A stretch of DNA of 64,000 nucleotides from JACVRW01 sp963771715 (lineage in GTDB: Bacteria > Actinomycetota > Thermoleophilia > Solirubrobacterales > Thermoleophilaceae), in contig CAVYUQ010000018.1 of NCBI GenBank assembly GCA_963771715.1, positions 62,001 to 126,000 of the forward strand, in the 5' to 3' direction. Below the pieces are notes generated by a model that had not been told where the DNA came from, ran no database searches, and saw only the letters and a list, made by a program, of their open reading frames with translations. Numbering within the stretch: the first letter of the stretch is position 1; every line of letters begins with the position of its first letter. The translations under genes were made by a program, and so were the position numbers. This document shows, piece by piece, positions 29,904 through 44,068 of the stretch.

Positions 29904-31096
29904 TACTTTACTTTCTGAAGTGTAGCCATCGGGGAGGCGGGAGCACCGCGCTCCTGCTCCCACCGCGCCACCGTACCGCGAAGCTGGACGAACGCGACGA
30001 TACCCGGCGGTATCGGCAGCCAGAAGGCGATCACCCTGTAAGTGAGCACGGCCGGGAACACGACCGAGTCGTCGATGCCGAAGATCGAGAAGGCGCCGAT
30101 CATGCCGGCGTCCACCGCCCCGACGCCGCCGGCGGGCGACGGGATCAGGTTCGCCGCCATGCCCACGAAGAACCCCTGCACGAGCACGGCGAACGGGACA
30201 TGGCCGCCGAACGCCTCGAAGCTGGCCCACAGGATGCCGATGTTCGCGGCCCAGAAGCCGGCCGCGCCGCCCACGGCAAGGAGCCCGCGGCTCGGGTGCC
30301 TGACGTACGCGATCGCGGTGCGCGTTCCCATGGCGAGCGTCGCCGGCCCCTTCGCGATGCGCCGGAGGTAGCGCGCCCGCCGGTAGCCGCCCGCGTAGTG
30401 CTCGATCCGCCGCTCGAAGTCGTCGCGGGATCGCGCGATCAGCAGGAACAGGATGATGATCCCGCCGGAGATGGCGGCCGGGACGACCGTTCCGGCGAGC
30501 GGCGCGCCGGCCGGCCAGCACGCCGGAACGCGCAGCAGCACGCCGAAGACCACGAGCGCGGACAGGTAGACGAAGTAGGTGAGTACGAGGAAGGCGACCA
30601 TCCGGCAGGCCGCGCGCCGGCGCGGCACGCCCGCCTTGCGAAGCGCCCAGTAGGTGAGCACGATGCCGCCCGCCCCGGCCGCCGAGAAGATCCGCGTGGC
30701 CGCGAGCCCGGCCATCGTGATCTGGTACGAGGCGCGCAGGTCGAGGCGGCGGTGGACGTCGTCGTCGCGCGTGCCGCCGAGCACGCCGCGGAAGAGCGCG
30801 ACGTAGGCTCCGAAGGCGAGCACGTTGAACCCGATCGCGACGAGGATCCAGTACCACTTCGCCTCGTCGAAGTTCGCTGAGCGCCTCGTCGGCGCCGACG
30901 ATCTTCGGGAACAGCACGTAGATCGCCACGATGAGCAGGAGCACGAGCAGGAGCCCCGACCCGAGCTTGCGCCGGTCCTGGAGCAGCGCCTGGAAGCGGC
31001 CGACCTCGCAGCTCCTCGTCGGCGTCGACGCCCTCCACGGACTCGACGCCCTCGAGATCGAAGTCGCTCTTCGCGGCGGCGGTCGTCCGCCGCCAT
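29903..31096 (-). CDS. Lysylphosphatidylglycerol synthase/flippase-like (UPF0104) membrane protein
   Basis: About 390 residues. After an acidic N-terminal stretch (DFDLEGVESVEGVDADEEL) come eight or so membrane helices: LLLVLLLIVAIYVLFPKIVG, WILVAIGFNVLAFGAYVALF, and later AANLIPSPAGGVGAVDAGMIGAF, a hallmark of the LPG-synthase TM/UPF0104 family (AglD/MprF flippase domain). There is no C-terminal aminoacyl-transferase domain, so flippase-like or glycolipid functions are more likely than lysyl transfer. At least three frameshifts occur in the first 70 codons. TGATG and TAATG overlaps link it to PAP2 upstream and trxB downstream. Confidence 0.8.
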   Translation of the reverse strand: MAADDRRREERLRSRGRRVRGGRRRRRGAARSAASRRCSRTGASSGRGSCSCSCSSWRSTCCSRRSSAPTRRSANFDEAKWYWILVAIGFNVLAFGAYVALFRGVLGGTRDDDVHRRLDLRASYQITMAGLAATRIFSAAGAGGIVLTYWALRKAGVPRRRAACRMVAFLVLTYFVYLSALVVFGVLLRVPACWPAGAPLAGTVVPAAISGGIIILFLLIARSRDDFERRIEHYAGGYRRARYLRRIAKGPATLAMGTRTAIAYVRHPSRGLLAVGGAAGFWAANIGILWASFEAFGGHVPFAVLVQGFFVGMAANLIPSPAGGVGAVDAGMIGAFSIFGIDDSVVFPAVLTYRVIAFWLPIPPGIVAFVQLRGTVARWEQERGAPASPMATLQKVK

Positions 31097-32029
31097 CAGC
31101 CGGCCCGCGGCTCCAGTCGATGCACGGCCGCGGCGATCATCCGGATCGCCGGCTCCGCACGCGGGCGCGACCCGCCAGATGCCCTCCGCCAGCGCAAGGC
31201 CGGCCAGGAGGTCGATGACGTAGTGCTCGCCGAGATACACCAGGCCGAACCCGAGCGTCAGCGCGTACGCCCAGCCCGCCGCCGCGTGGCCCCGCCCGAC
31301 CTGCGAGAGGATCCGCGCTGCCATCACTGAGGTACCGAAGTGGAGGGAGGGCATGGCTGCAAAGGGGTTGCCTTGCAGCGAATGGTAAAGCGGGTGCCAG
31401 AGACGTCTCCAGAAGCGCTCGCCCGCCTCGGCCATGATCCGCCGGACCGGCGGCATCTGCCCGTTCGCGCCCGCGTACCAGGGCGGCGCGGTCGGGACGA
31501 GCCAGTAGACGACGCAGCCGAGGTCGAAGCAGGCCGACATCAGCACCGCCGAGCGGGGGAACAGGTCGCGGTGGCGCACGAGCATGTAGGCGAGCGTCCC
31601 GTGCGGGACGAGGAACCAGCTCCAGTGGACGGCCGACAGCGCCGTACTCGAGCGCGCCCACGTGGCCCTCGCGGCCCGAGCGCGCGCTGGAGCCGGTGGT
31701 GGGGCAGGTCGCCGAGCCCGATCGCGCGGTCGCAGCGGATCGGATAGTTCGACCTTCAGCCGCGCCGAGCAGCGCGTCCGGGTCGTCGTCGGGCATGTCG
31801 AAGTGCGCGAAGTAGACCCACATCTGGAGGGCGTAGATGCCCGCGTCGCGCACCGGGGTGCGTGGAGCGGCGAGCGCGAGCGCGGCGGGGGCGGGCCATG
31901 ACAGCGCCGACACCGCCGCGGGCCGGAGCCGCAGCCGGTGCCGGACCAGGGGCGTGGCGACGCCCACCGCCACCGCGCCCCACGCGAGCGTTCGCAGGGC
32001 GCGAGTACTTCGCAAAGCCGCGCCAGCAT
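31096..32029 (-). CDS. PAP2-family phosphatase/inositol-phosphotransferase-like membrane protein
   Basis: About 310 residues. The ATG at 32029 has GGAGG eight bases upstream. Hydrophobic segments surround the catalytic motifs AMPSLHFGTSVMAARIL (PSxHxG type) and GEHYVIDLLAGLALAEG, the form found in Aur1-like inositol phosphotransferases and actinobacterial PAP2 proteins. A conserved VYWLVPTAPPWYAG precedes them. Frameshifts lie near 31985, 31755 and 31165; the last restores an end MIAAAVHRLEPRAG overlapping the next ATG (TGATG). With the flippase-like neighbour it suggests a lipid or lipoglycan modification step. Confidence 0.8.
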
Positions 32030-32090
32030 AACCGCAACCTCCGCTGCATCGACGGAGGATCCGCGCGCGGCGGCGAAGAGCGGCGCAGAG

Positions 32091-32545
32091 ATGAACTTCA
32101 AGCGCCTCCTCATGGCTCGCGCGCTGTCTCGCATGCCTGCTCGCTGGCCGCGCCGGCCGCCGCCGGACGACGGTCGGCGGCGGTGCGGCCGCGCCCGCCA
32201 CCGCGGACCCGGCGGCGAGCCGTCCGCCGCGGCCGAGCGCGCCCGTTCAGGCGGAGCCGGCGCCGGACGCCGAGCCCGCGCAGGACGCCCACGACGCCCG
32301 GAGGGCGAGGAGCAGCCGCCCGGCGAGGAGCAGCCCGACGGCGAGCAGCCGCCACGGCGAGGAGGACGGCCAGGAGGACGCGCCGACCGGCGGCGGACGC
32401 CCGGCGGCGAGGCGGCGGCCGGCGACGCCTCCCGCGCACCGGCCTCGAGCTCGCTGGCGCTGGCGATGATCGGTCTCGGCCTGCTGCTGGCCGGCGCCGC
32501 GCTCTGGCCTGACGAGCTCGTGGCCGCCGCCTCGAGATCGCCTGA
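32091..32545 (+). CDS. Exported Pro/Glu/Ala-rich protein with C-terminal membrane anchor
   Basis: Short gene with several frameshifts, divergent from PAP2. It begins MNFKRLLMARAL and, in the shifted frame, a signal-like SLAAPAAA. The middle is low-complexity Pro/Glu/Gln/Ala (PSAPVQAEPAPDAEPAQDAH, then EEQPPGEEQPDGEQPP), and the end is one hydrophobic helix SLALAMIGLGLLLAGAALW followed by a basic RARGRRLEIA and stop at 32545. Signal-linker-helix-basic tail resembles a cell-wall or membrane-tethered protein without a canonical LPxTG. The reconstruction depends on assuming indel errors, so the exact product is uncertain. Confidence 0.5.
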
Positions 32546-32564
32546 GCCGTTCGACGCCGCGCCG

Positions 32565-34258
32565 TTAGGCGGCCGCCTCCGGCCGGCGCGCGGGCACCGC
32601 CGCGAACTCGGTCGTCCCGTCGATCGGCCCCGGCATCAGCTCGTCCGCGGTCGGGATCTCGATGCCGAGCACCTTCATGCGGCGCTTCAGCGTGCGGTAG
32701 GCGAAGCCGTAGATCTGGCGCGAGGTGTAGCCGTAGGAGACGTATCCGAGGCGTCCGTCACGTAGGGCGGCGCGAACACGTAGGCCGCCTTCGGGGCGAG
32801 GTCCAGGACCACCCGCTCGACGGTCGCGCGGTGGCGCTCGTCCTCGCGGATCGCGTCGCGCAGGAAGCGCACGCCGAAGGCCACGTGGCGGTGCTCGTCG
32901 CGCTCCACGAGGCCGAAGCCCTCGCAGAAGCCCGGGTACATCGCGTGCTCGAGCATGTAGTCGCGGATCAGCGTCTGCCCGGTCACCGCCAGGAAGCCCT
33001 CCACGACCATGTGGTAGGTCGTGATGCCCTCGACGAACAGGTCGAGGTCGTCGGGCTTCGCCTGGATCCGCTTCGCCACGCCGCGCAGGCCGTCGTCGAA
33101 GACCTCGCGCCAGGGCGAGAGCAGGATCTCCTCCACCTCGCGCATGCGGCCGCGGAAGTCGTCCGCGGAGAGGCACATCACCTCGGCGCCGAAGCGGTCG
33201 AAGAAGGCGGCGTGGCGGGCCTCGTCGACGAGCTGGGTCGCGAGGAACAGCTCGATCTCCCCGGTGGGGGCGGCCTGCAGGAAGGGCGCGAGGTCGGCCG
33301 TCACGCGCTCCTCGCCCACGTAGAAGGAGCCGAGGCTCCAGATCGTGCTCTCCTGCGCCTCGCGCGGGCTCGTGACCCACTGCTCCCTGTCCACCGAGAA
33401 GTCGAGCTCCGTGGCCTTCCAGTTCTGGCGCTCCCAGAGCGCGTAGAGCTGGCGGTAGTCGAGCAGCCCGTCGCCGTCCCGGTCGCCGCCCGGTCGCGTA
33501 AGGCCGGCGCGCTCCTCCTGGAGCCGGCGCTGCCGGCCTCGCGCTCGAGCTCGGCGTCGTCCATGCCCTGGGCGCGGGCGATCCAGCGGCCGAGCAGCGT
33601 GACCGGGTGGATCTCGCCGTCGATCATGGTGAGCTGGTTCTGCATCGCGATCGACGGGCTGACCTGCCCCGAGGCGAGCTGCTGGTAGGTGTCGAACGAG
33701 ACCGTCGCCGTGCCGTCGTCGCGGCCGTCGGGCGCCGTCGCGGCTCACCTCGAGCGGCTCGCCGTCGTTCACGCCTCACGTACCAGGTCCGCCGCCCTCG
33801 CCGCGTCACGACGTACGCACCGTGAAGTCGTGGCCCTTCGTCCACTCCGGGTCGATCATGTACGGCAGAGAGCGGTAGAGGACGTCGGGGTCGAGCGTGC
33901 CGCCGTTCTCGACGACCGCGGCCAGGTCCAGCCCGCCCTCCGACATCTGCCTCAGCTTCATGCGCCTTGCTTCGCTTGCCGCGGATGCGGAGCTTGCCGC
34001 GCAGCATCAGGCCCGAGCGGGCCCGAGGCACCCGTGGCGAGCTCGACGAGCGTTCGCGGGTCGGTGCTGAGGCGGAAGTCCGGCTTCGCCGTCGCCCACG
34101 TGTGTGCTCTACCGAACCCCTCGACCTCGAGCGCGTACGTAGACGTCGCGGCCGCCGGCCGCGGGCAGCGTCATCAGGATCAGCCGCGCGGCGAGCTCCG
34201 GGTCGTCCGCCGCGATTCGCCGCAGAGCCGCCCGCTGGCGGTTGCTCGCCTTGCTCAC
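32565..34258 (-). CDS. SCP2-SCP2-R2-like ferritin-fold fusion protein
   Basis: About 560 residues from a GTG at 34258 that overlaps the MBL gene (GTGA). Residues about 1-110 look like a sterol-carrier-protein-2 module (TWATAKPDFRLSTDPRTLVE, GLMLRGKLRIRGK). A second SCP2-like module follows (MIDPEWTKGHDFTVR, TATVSFDTYQQLASGQVSP, LTMIDGEIHPVTLLGRW). From about residue 250 comes a ferritin-like di-iron domain with IELFLATQLVDEARHAAFF, TYHMVVEGFLAVTGQ and GLVERDEHRHVAFGVRFL, which places the Glu/His ligands of R2-like proteins. It ends RRMKVLGIEIPTADEL. Five or so frameshifts interrupt it. A lipid-binding pair of domains feeding an oxidase or desaturase core is the obvious idea, but the function is unproven. 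Confidence 0.75.
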
Positions 34259-34904
34259 TGAGCCTTCTCCATGATCCGCACCTCCACGGGAGCGTTCTCG
34301 GCGAACGTGCGCGCGTCGTGCTCGGTGCCGATGTGCGAGCCCCAGTGCATCGGGACCGCCACGCGCGGCTGGATGCGGCGGGCCGCCTCGGCGGCCTCCT
34401 GCGCGGTCATCACGTAGACGCCGCTCACCGGCAGCAGCGCCACGTCGACCCCGGTGACGCTGTCCATCTCCGGAATCACGTCGGTGTCGCCGGAATGGTA
34501 AAGCCGCTCCCCGCGGACGTTGAGCTCGTAGCCCACCCATCCCGCATCACGCGGATGAAAGGGCTTGCCGTCGGCGTCGCGCTTCGAAGTGTTGTAGGCC
34601 GCGACGGCGCGACGTGGACGCCGCGCACGAGCTCGTCGTCGAGCATCTCGCCCGGGCCGATCCGGTGGACCTGGCCGCTCACGCGCTCGGCCACCGCCGC
34701 CGGGCCGACGAGCCAGGTCTCGCGCTTCGAGAGCCGCTCGACGTCCTGCGGCGAGAAGTGGTCGTAGTGGCCGTGGGTGACGAGGATCAGGTCGGCCGGC
34801 GGGGCGTCCTCGGCGACGCGGTAGGGGTCGATGTAGACGAAGGCGCGGCCGACGGCGACCCGGAAGCCCGAGTGGCCGAGCCATTCGAGGGCGTCGAGGA
34901 GCAT
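34255..34904 (-). CDS. MBL-fold metal-dependent hydrolase, UlaG/UPF0173-like
   Basis: About 215 residues. The beta-lactamase-fold metal motif is VTHGHYDHFSP (HxHxDH), after LDALEWLGHSGFRV. Later come YHSGDTDVIPEM and PMHWGSHIGTEHDA. A frameshift near 34605 splits the gene. Relatives include UlaG ascorbate-lactonase and tRNase Z-like proteins of unknown substrate. It reads into the SCP2-R2 gene with a GTGA overlap, so the two are probably one operon. A palindromic element lies just upstream of its start. Confidence 0.85.
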
Positions 34905-34943
34905 GCGGCGAAGGTTGGCAGGTCCGTGCGGAGCGCCTCCTCA

Positions 34944-35038
34944 GGCGAACGACGGCATTGAAGGGGGGTCCGACGTCAGTTAGACCGCGTATACGCGGTC
35001 AAATCGACGGAAGACCCCCCTTTACGCCGTCGTTCGCC
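34944..35038. repeat. Multi-palindromic intergenic element, copy A
   Basis: Three nested inverted repeats: an outer 13-bp stem GGCGAACGACGGC (34944-34956 with 35026-35038), a second 10-bp stem AAGGGGGGTC (34961-34970 with 35013-35022), and an inner perfect 18-bp palindrome GACCGCGTATACGCGGTC (34983-35000). It fills most of the gap 34905-35053. A diverged copy lies at 43120-43217. Confidence 0.85.
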
Positions 35039-35053
35039 CCGAAAGCGCGGCCC

Positions 35054-37460
35054 TCAGGCCTCCGCCGGCCACCCGGTCCGGCGCCAGAGCTCCGCGACAT
35101 CCGCACCGCCGTCCCGCTGCCTTCGTGCGTCAGCTCGACGGAGTCCATGAGCGCCTGCATCAGCGGCAGGCCGTTGCCCGCGGTAGCGCGGCGGGCCGTC
35201 CGGGCGCTCGATCCAGTGGCCCTCGTCGCGCACCGTCAGGACCACGCGCCCCTCGTCGCAGCTCGGCGTCGACCCACAGCCGCCCGGCCCGAACGAGTAG
35301 CCGTGCTCGATCGAGTTGGAGCAGGCCTCGTGGCAGGCGATCTGGATCGACCTCGACCGCCTCGCCCGCGGCGCCGGCGTCGCGGAGCCAGCGGCCCAGC
35401 TCGCGCCGCATCTGGCCGAGCTCGGTCGGGGTCCGAGCGGCAGCTCGAGGTGCAGCGGCGGCGGCGCGGTCGGGAGCGCGCGCAGCGCCAGCACGCGCGA
35501 TGTCGTCGTTCGCCGGGTGGATCGCGAGCATCGCGTCCACCAGCCGGTCGCAGAGCTCGTCCGGGTGGCACGGGATCCTGCGAGGCCGCCACCCGCAGCG
35601 CCTCGAGGCCCACGTCGATCGAGACGCCGCGCTGCTCGACGAGGCCGTCCGTGTAGAGGACCAGCGTCGAACCCGGCTCGAGCTCGATGTCGACCTCGCT
35701 GTGCGCTCGGGCTCTCGAACACGCCGAGCGGCGGGTTCGGGGCGCCCTCGAGGTAGCCGGCCTCGCCGTCCGGGCTGATCACGAGCGGCGGCACGTGGCC
35801 GGCGCTCGCGAGCGCGCGGTGGAGCGGTCGGGCTCGACCACCAGATACAGCAGCGTCGCCATCTGGCCGCCCTCGAGGCTGCGCACGAGCCGGTCGAGCC
35901 GGTCGAGCACGCCCGCGGGCGGGTGCCCCTCGAGCGCGTAGGCGCGCATCGCGTGGCGCAGCTGCCCCATCAGCGCGGCCGCGCCGATGCCCGTGCCCGA
36001 CCACGTCGCCCATCGCCACGCCGAGGCGGCCGCCCTCGAGCTGGAGCGCGTCGTACCAGTCGCCGCCCACGTCGGCGCCACCCGGCATGTAGCGGGCGGC
36101 CACCTGGACGCCCTCGAGCTGCGGCAGCCGGTCGGGCAGCAGGCTGCGCTGGAGCGTCTCGACGTTCGACAGCTCGCGCTCGTACGCGCGCGCGTGCTCG
36201 ATCGCGAGGCCGGCGCGGTCGGCCATCAGGATCAGGAGGCTCTCCTCCTCGAGCGTGAAGCGGCGCGCCGCGCGCGCGCCGACCTCCACCGCCCCGGCGA
36301 GCCGGCCCCTGACCATCAGCGGCGCGGCCATGACCGAGCGAGACGCCCGCGGCCTCCGAGCGCCGGATCGAGGCCGGCGCCGCGAGAAGTCGGCGATCGT
36401 GACGGGCCGGCTGCGCTCGACGACCTCCGCGAGCGCGCTCGGCGAGCGCCACCGGCGTCGCCGGCCTCGAGCCTCGAAGCCGCGCGGCCGCGCCCACGGT
36501 GAGCCGCTGCGTCGTCCTCGCTGCGTCGCGCAGCAGGATGCGCGACGGCGTCCGCCCCGAAGACCTCGCGGACGCGCTCGACGAGCACGCTGGAGCAGCT
36601 CGTCCAGCTCGAGGTGCCCGAGCGCCGCCTCGGTTACCTGCTGCAGCTTCGCGATCGTCTGGACCACGGCCTCCGCCTCGGCGCGCGCGGCGCGCTCCGC
36701 CTCGGCGCGGCGCTGCTCGGTCACGTCGACGACCTGCCAGATGTAGCCCTGCGGGCGGTCGTGGCTGTCGGCGGTGAGCGAGACGCTCACGATCGCGTGC
36801 ACGAGCTCGCCGTCGTTGCGCATGAAGCGCTTCTCCGACTGGTGCGAAGAGCGGGCGGTCGTGGAGCGAGCCGCGCGCACGGCGTCGCGCTCGCGTCTCG
36901 CGGTCGTCCGGGTGCACGAGGTCCCAGAGCGGCTGCGCGGAGCAGCTGCGTCTGCGAGCGGCCGAGCAGCTCGCAGAGCGCGTCGTTGACCTCGAGCCAG
37001 CGCCCGTGGACCGTGCTCAGCCCCATCCCGATCGGGGCGCCCTCGAAGGCGGCCCGGAAGCGCTCCTCGGACTCGCGCAGCTCGGCGCTCTTCTGCTGCG
37101 AGCTCGAGCAGCATCGCCACCTTGGAGCGCAGCATGTCGGGGTCGACCGGCTTGAGCATGTAGTCGACGGCGCCGGCCGAGTAGCCGCGCGTGATCTGCT
37201 CGGTGTCGGCGTCGCCGGCGGTGAGGAAGATGACCGCGGTGTCCTCGTGGCGGTCGCGGCGCTTGATCAGCTCGACGGTCTGGAAGCCGTCGAGCCCGGG
37301 CATGCGCACGTCCATCACGATCACGCCGAAGTCGTCGTGGAGCAGCCGCTGGAGCGCCTCCTCGCCGGACGGCGCGGTGACCACCTCGCGGCCGAGCGGC
37401 TCCAGCACGGTGCGAGCGCCACCAGGCTCTCCGGCTGGTCGTCGACGACGAGTATGGCGC
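35054..37460 (-). CDS. Receiver-PAS-GAF-PP2C-HATPase response regulator (RsbU/RsbW-like)
   Basis: About 800 residues. Order of domains: a receiver with intact phosphoacceptor (GAILVVDDQPESL; VIVMDVRMPGLDGF; MLKPVD); a PAS domain (VHGRWLEVNDALCELLGRS, ending WQVVDVTEQRRAEAE); a GAF domain; a SpoIIE/PP2C phosphatase (LQRSLLPDRLPQLEGVQVA, GGDWYDAL, VAMGDVVGHG); and a C-terminal HATPase_c domain like anti-sigma kinases (CHEACSNSIEHGYSFGPGG, LTVRDEGHW). Such proteins set the phosphorylation of STAS anti-anti-sigma factors. No clean start is visible; it begins within a few bases of the upstream kinase stop at 37464. Roughly ten frameshifts occur. Very likely the output partner of the hybrid kinase. 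Confidence 0.85.
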
Positions 37461-37463
37461 CGC

Positions 37464-43003
<5,540 letters not shown>

Positions 43004-43119
43004 CCTTCCTCCTCGGACCAGTGCTGCGTTTGAAGCCCAGGGGCCAGCTGGGCCGATGGTTTTCGGCGCCTGGAAGGAAACCACCGTCTTGCATAACGCG
43101 CAAGCGCGTGGTGGACAGA

Positions 43120-43217
43120 TGAACGACGGCACTGAAGGGGTGCTTCGGGGGTCCGAGGCAATCTGACCGCGTATTACGCGGTCAAGTGACCTAACACCCC
43201 CCTTACCGCTGCCGTTT
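43120..43217. repeat. Multi-palindromic intergenic element, copy B
   Basis: Same layout and orientation as copy A: left arm GAACGACGGCACTGAAGGGG (43121-43140), central inverted repeat TGACCGCGTA-T-TACGCGGTCA (43164-43184), right arm CACCCCCCTTACCGCTGCCG. Outer pairing is less perfect than in copy A. It lies between the poly-HAMP kinase and the divergent enoyl-CoA hydratase. The remaining 43004-43119 shows only a small ACGCG/CGCGT hairpin at 43096-43109. Confidence 0.8.
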
Positions 43218-43228
43218 ACGCTGGCGCC

Positions 43229-44014
43229 ATGAACGTCATCTGGGAACAGGACGGCGGCATCGGCCGCGTCACCCTCAACCGCCCGGACTCGCTGAACGCC
43301 TGGACCGAGGAGTTCGGCCAGGAGCTCAAGCAGGTCATCACCGGCGACGCCGCCGACGAGGGCGTCCGCGCGGTGCTGATCACGGGCGCGGGGCGCGGCT
43401 TCTCGTCCGGCGCCGACCTGAAGGCCGGGTTCGACCCCGATCCCGACGACGGCATGCCGGACATCCGCAAGGAGCTGACCGACGTCTACCACCCCATCAT
43501 CGCGGGCGTGCGGCGGCTCGAGAAGCCGGTCGTGGCCGCCGTCAACGGCCCGGCGGTCGGGATCGGCGCGTCGCTCGCGTTCGCGTGCGACCTCGTCCTG
43601 GCTGCCGAGTCGGCCTACTTCGGGCTCGCCTTCGTGAACATCGGCCTCATGCCCGACGGCGGCTCGACGCTGTTCGTGCCGGCGGCCGTGGGCAAGGCGC
43701 GGGCGTTCCAGATGGCCCTGCTCGGCGAGCGCGTCCCGGCGGAGCGGGCGCTCGAGTGGGGGCTCGTGAACCACGTCCACCCGGACGACCGGCTCATGGA
43801 CGAGGCGAACGCGCTGGTGGCGAAGCTCGCGGAGGGCCCCACACGCTCGTACGCCGGCTCGAAGCAGGCGCTCAACCGGATGCTCTACCCGGACCTCGAC
43901 GGGCAGCTCGACCTGGAGGCCGAGCTTCAGCACGCGCTGGCCAGGACGCAGGACTTCCAAGAGGGCGTGACGGCCTTCGTCGAGAAGCGGGAGCCCGCCT
44001 TCCAGGGGGTCTGA
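43229..44014 (+). CDS. Enoyl-CoA hydratase/isomerase family protein
   Basis: 261 residues, crotonase fold, intact. LNRPDSLNAWTEEF, oxyanion-hole segment GRGFSSGADLKAGF, second site NGPAVGIGASLAFACDLVLAA, and FGLAFVNIGLMPDGGSTLFVP, in which the second catalytic glutamate of true hydratases is replaced by Asp/Gly-type residues, as in PaaG/PaaB-like isomerases. The C-terminus FVEKREPAFQGV matches the family. Its stop lies within the left arm of a long hairpin. It is separate from the beta-oxidation cluster at 4.6-8 kb. Confidence 0.9.
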   Translation: MNVIWEQDGGIGRVTLNRPDSLNAWTEEFGQELKQVITGDAADEGVRAVLITGAGRGFSSGADLKAGFDPDPDDGMPDIRKELTDVYHPIIAGVRRLEKPVVAAVNGPAVGIGASLAFACDLVLAAESAYFGLAFVNIGLMPDGGSTLFVPAAVGKARAFQMALLGERVPAERALEWGLVNHVHPDDRLMDEANALVAKLAEGPTRSYAGSKQALNRMLYPDLDGQLDLEAELQHALARTQDFQEGVTAFVEKREPAFQGV

Positions 44015-44066
44015 CCCCGTGGGAGACCCGGCCGCAGCGCTCGCGCCAACACGGGGTCAGACCCCC
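44005..44066. terminator. Perfect 17-bp inverted repeat between enoyl-CoA hydratase and oxidase genes
   Basis: GGGGGTCTGACCCCGTG (44005-44021) and its exact complement CACGGGGTCAGACCCCC (44050-44066) around a 28-base loop. Each arm is itself nearly palindromic (GGGGTC/GACCCC). The hydratase TGA lies in the left arm. It probably acts as terminator or insulator and is a second member of the family seen at 23564. Confidence 0.75.
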
Positions 44067-44068
44067 GA

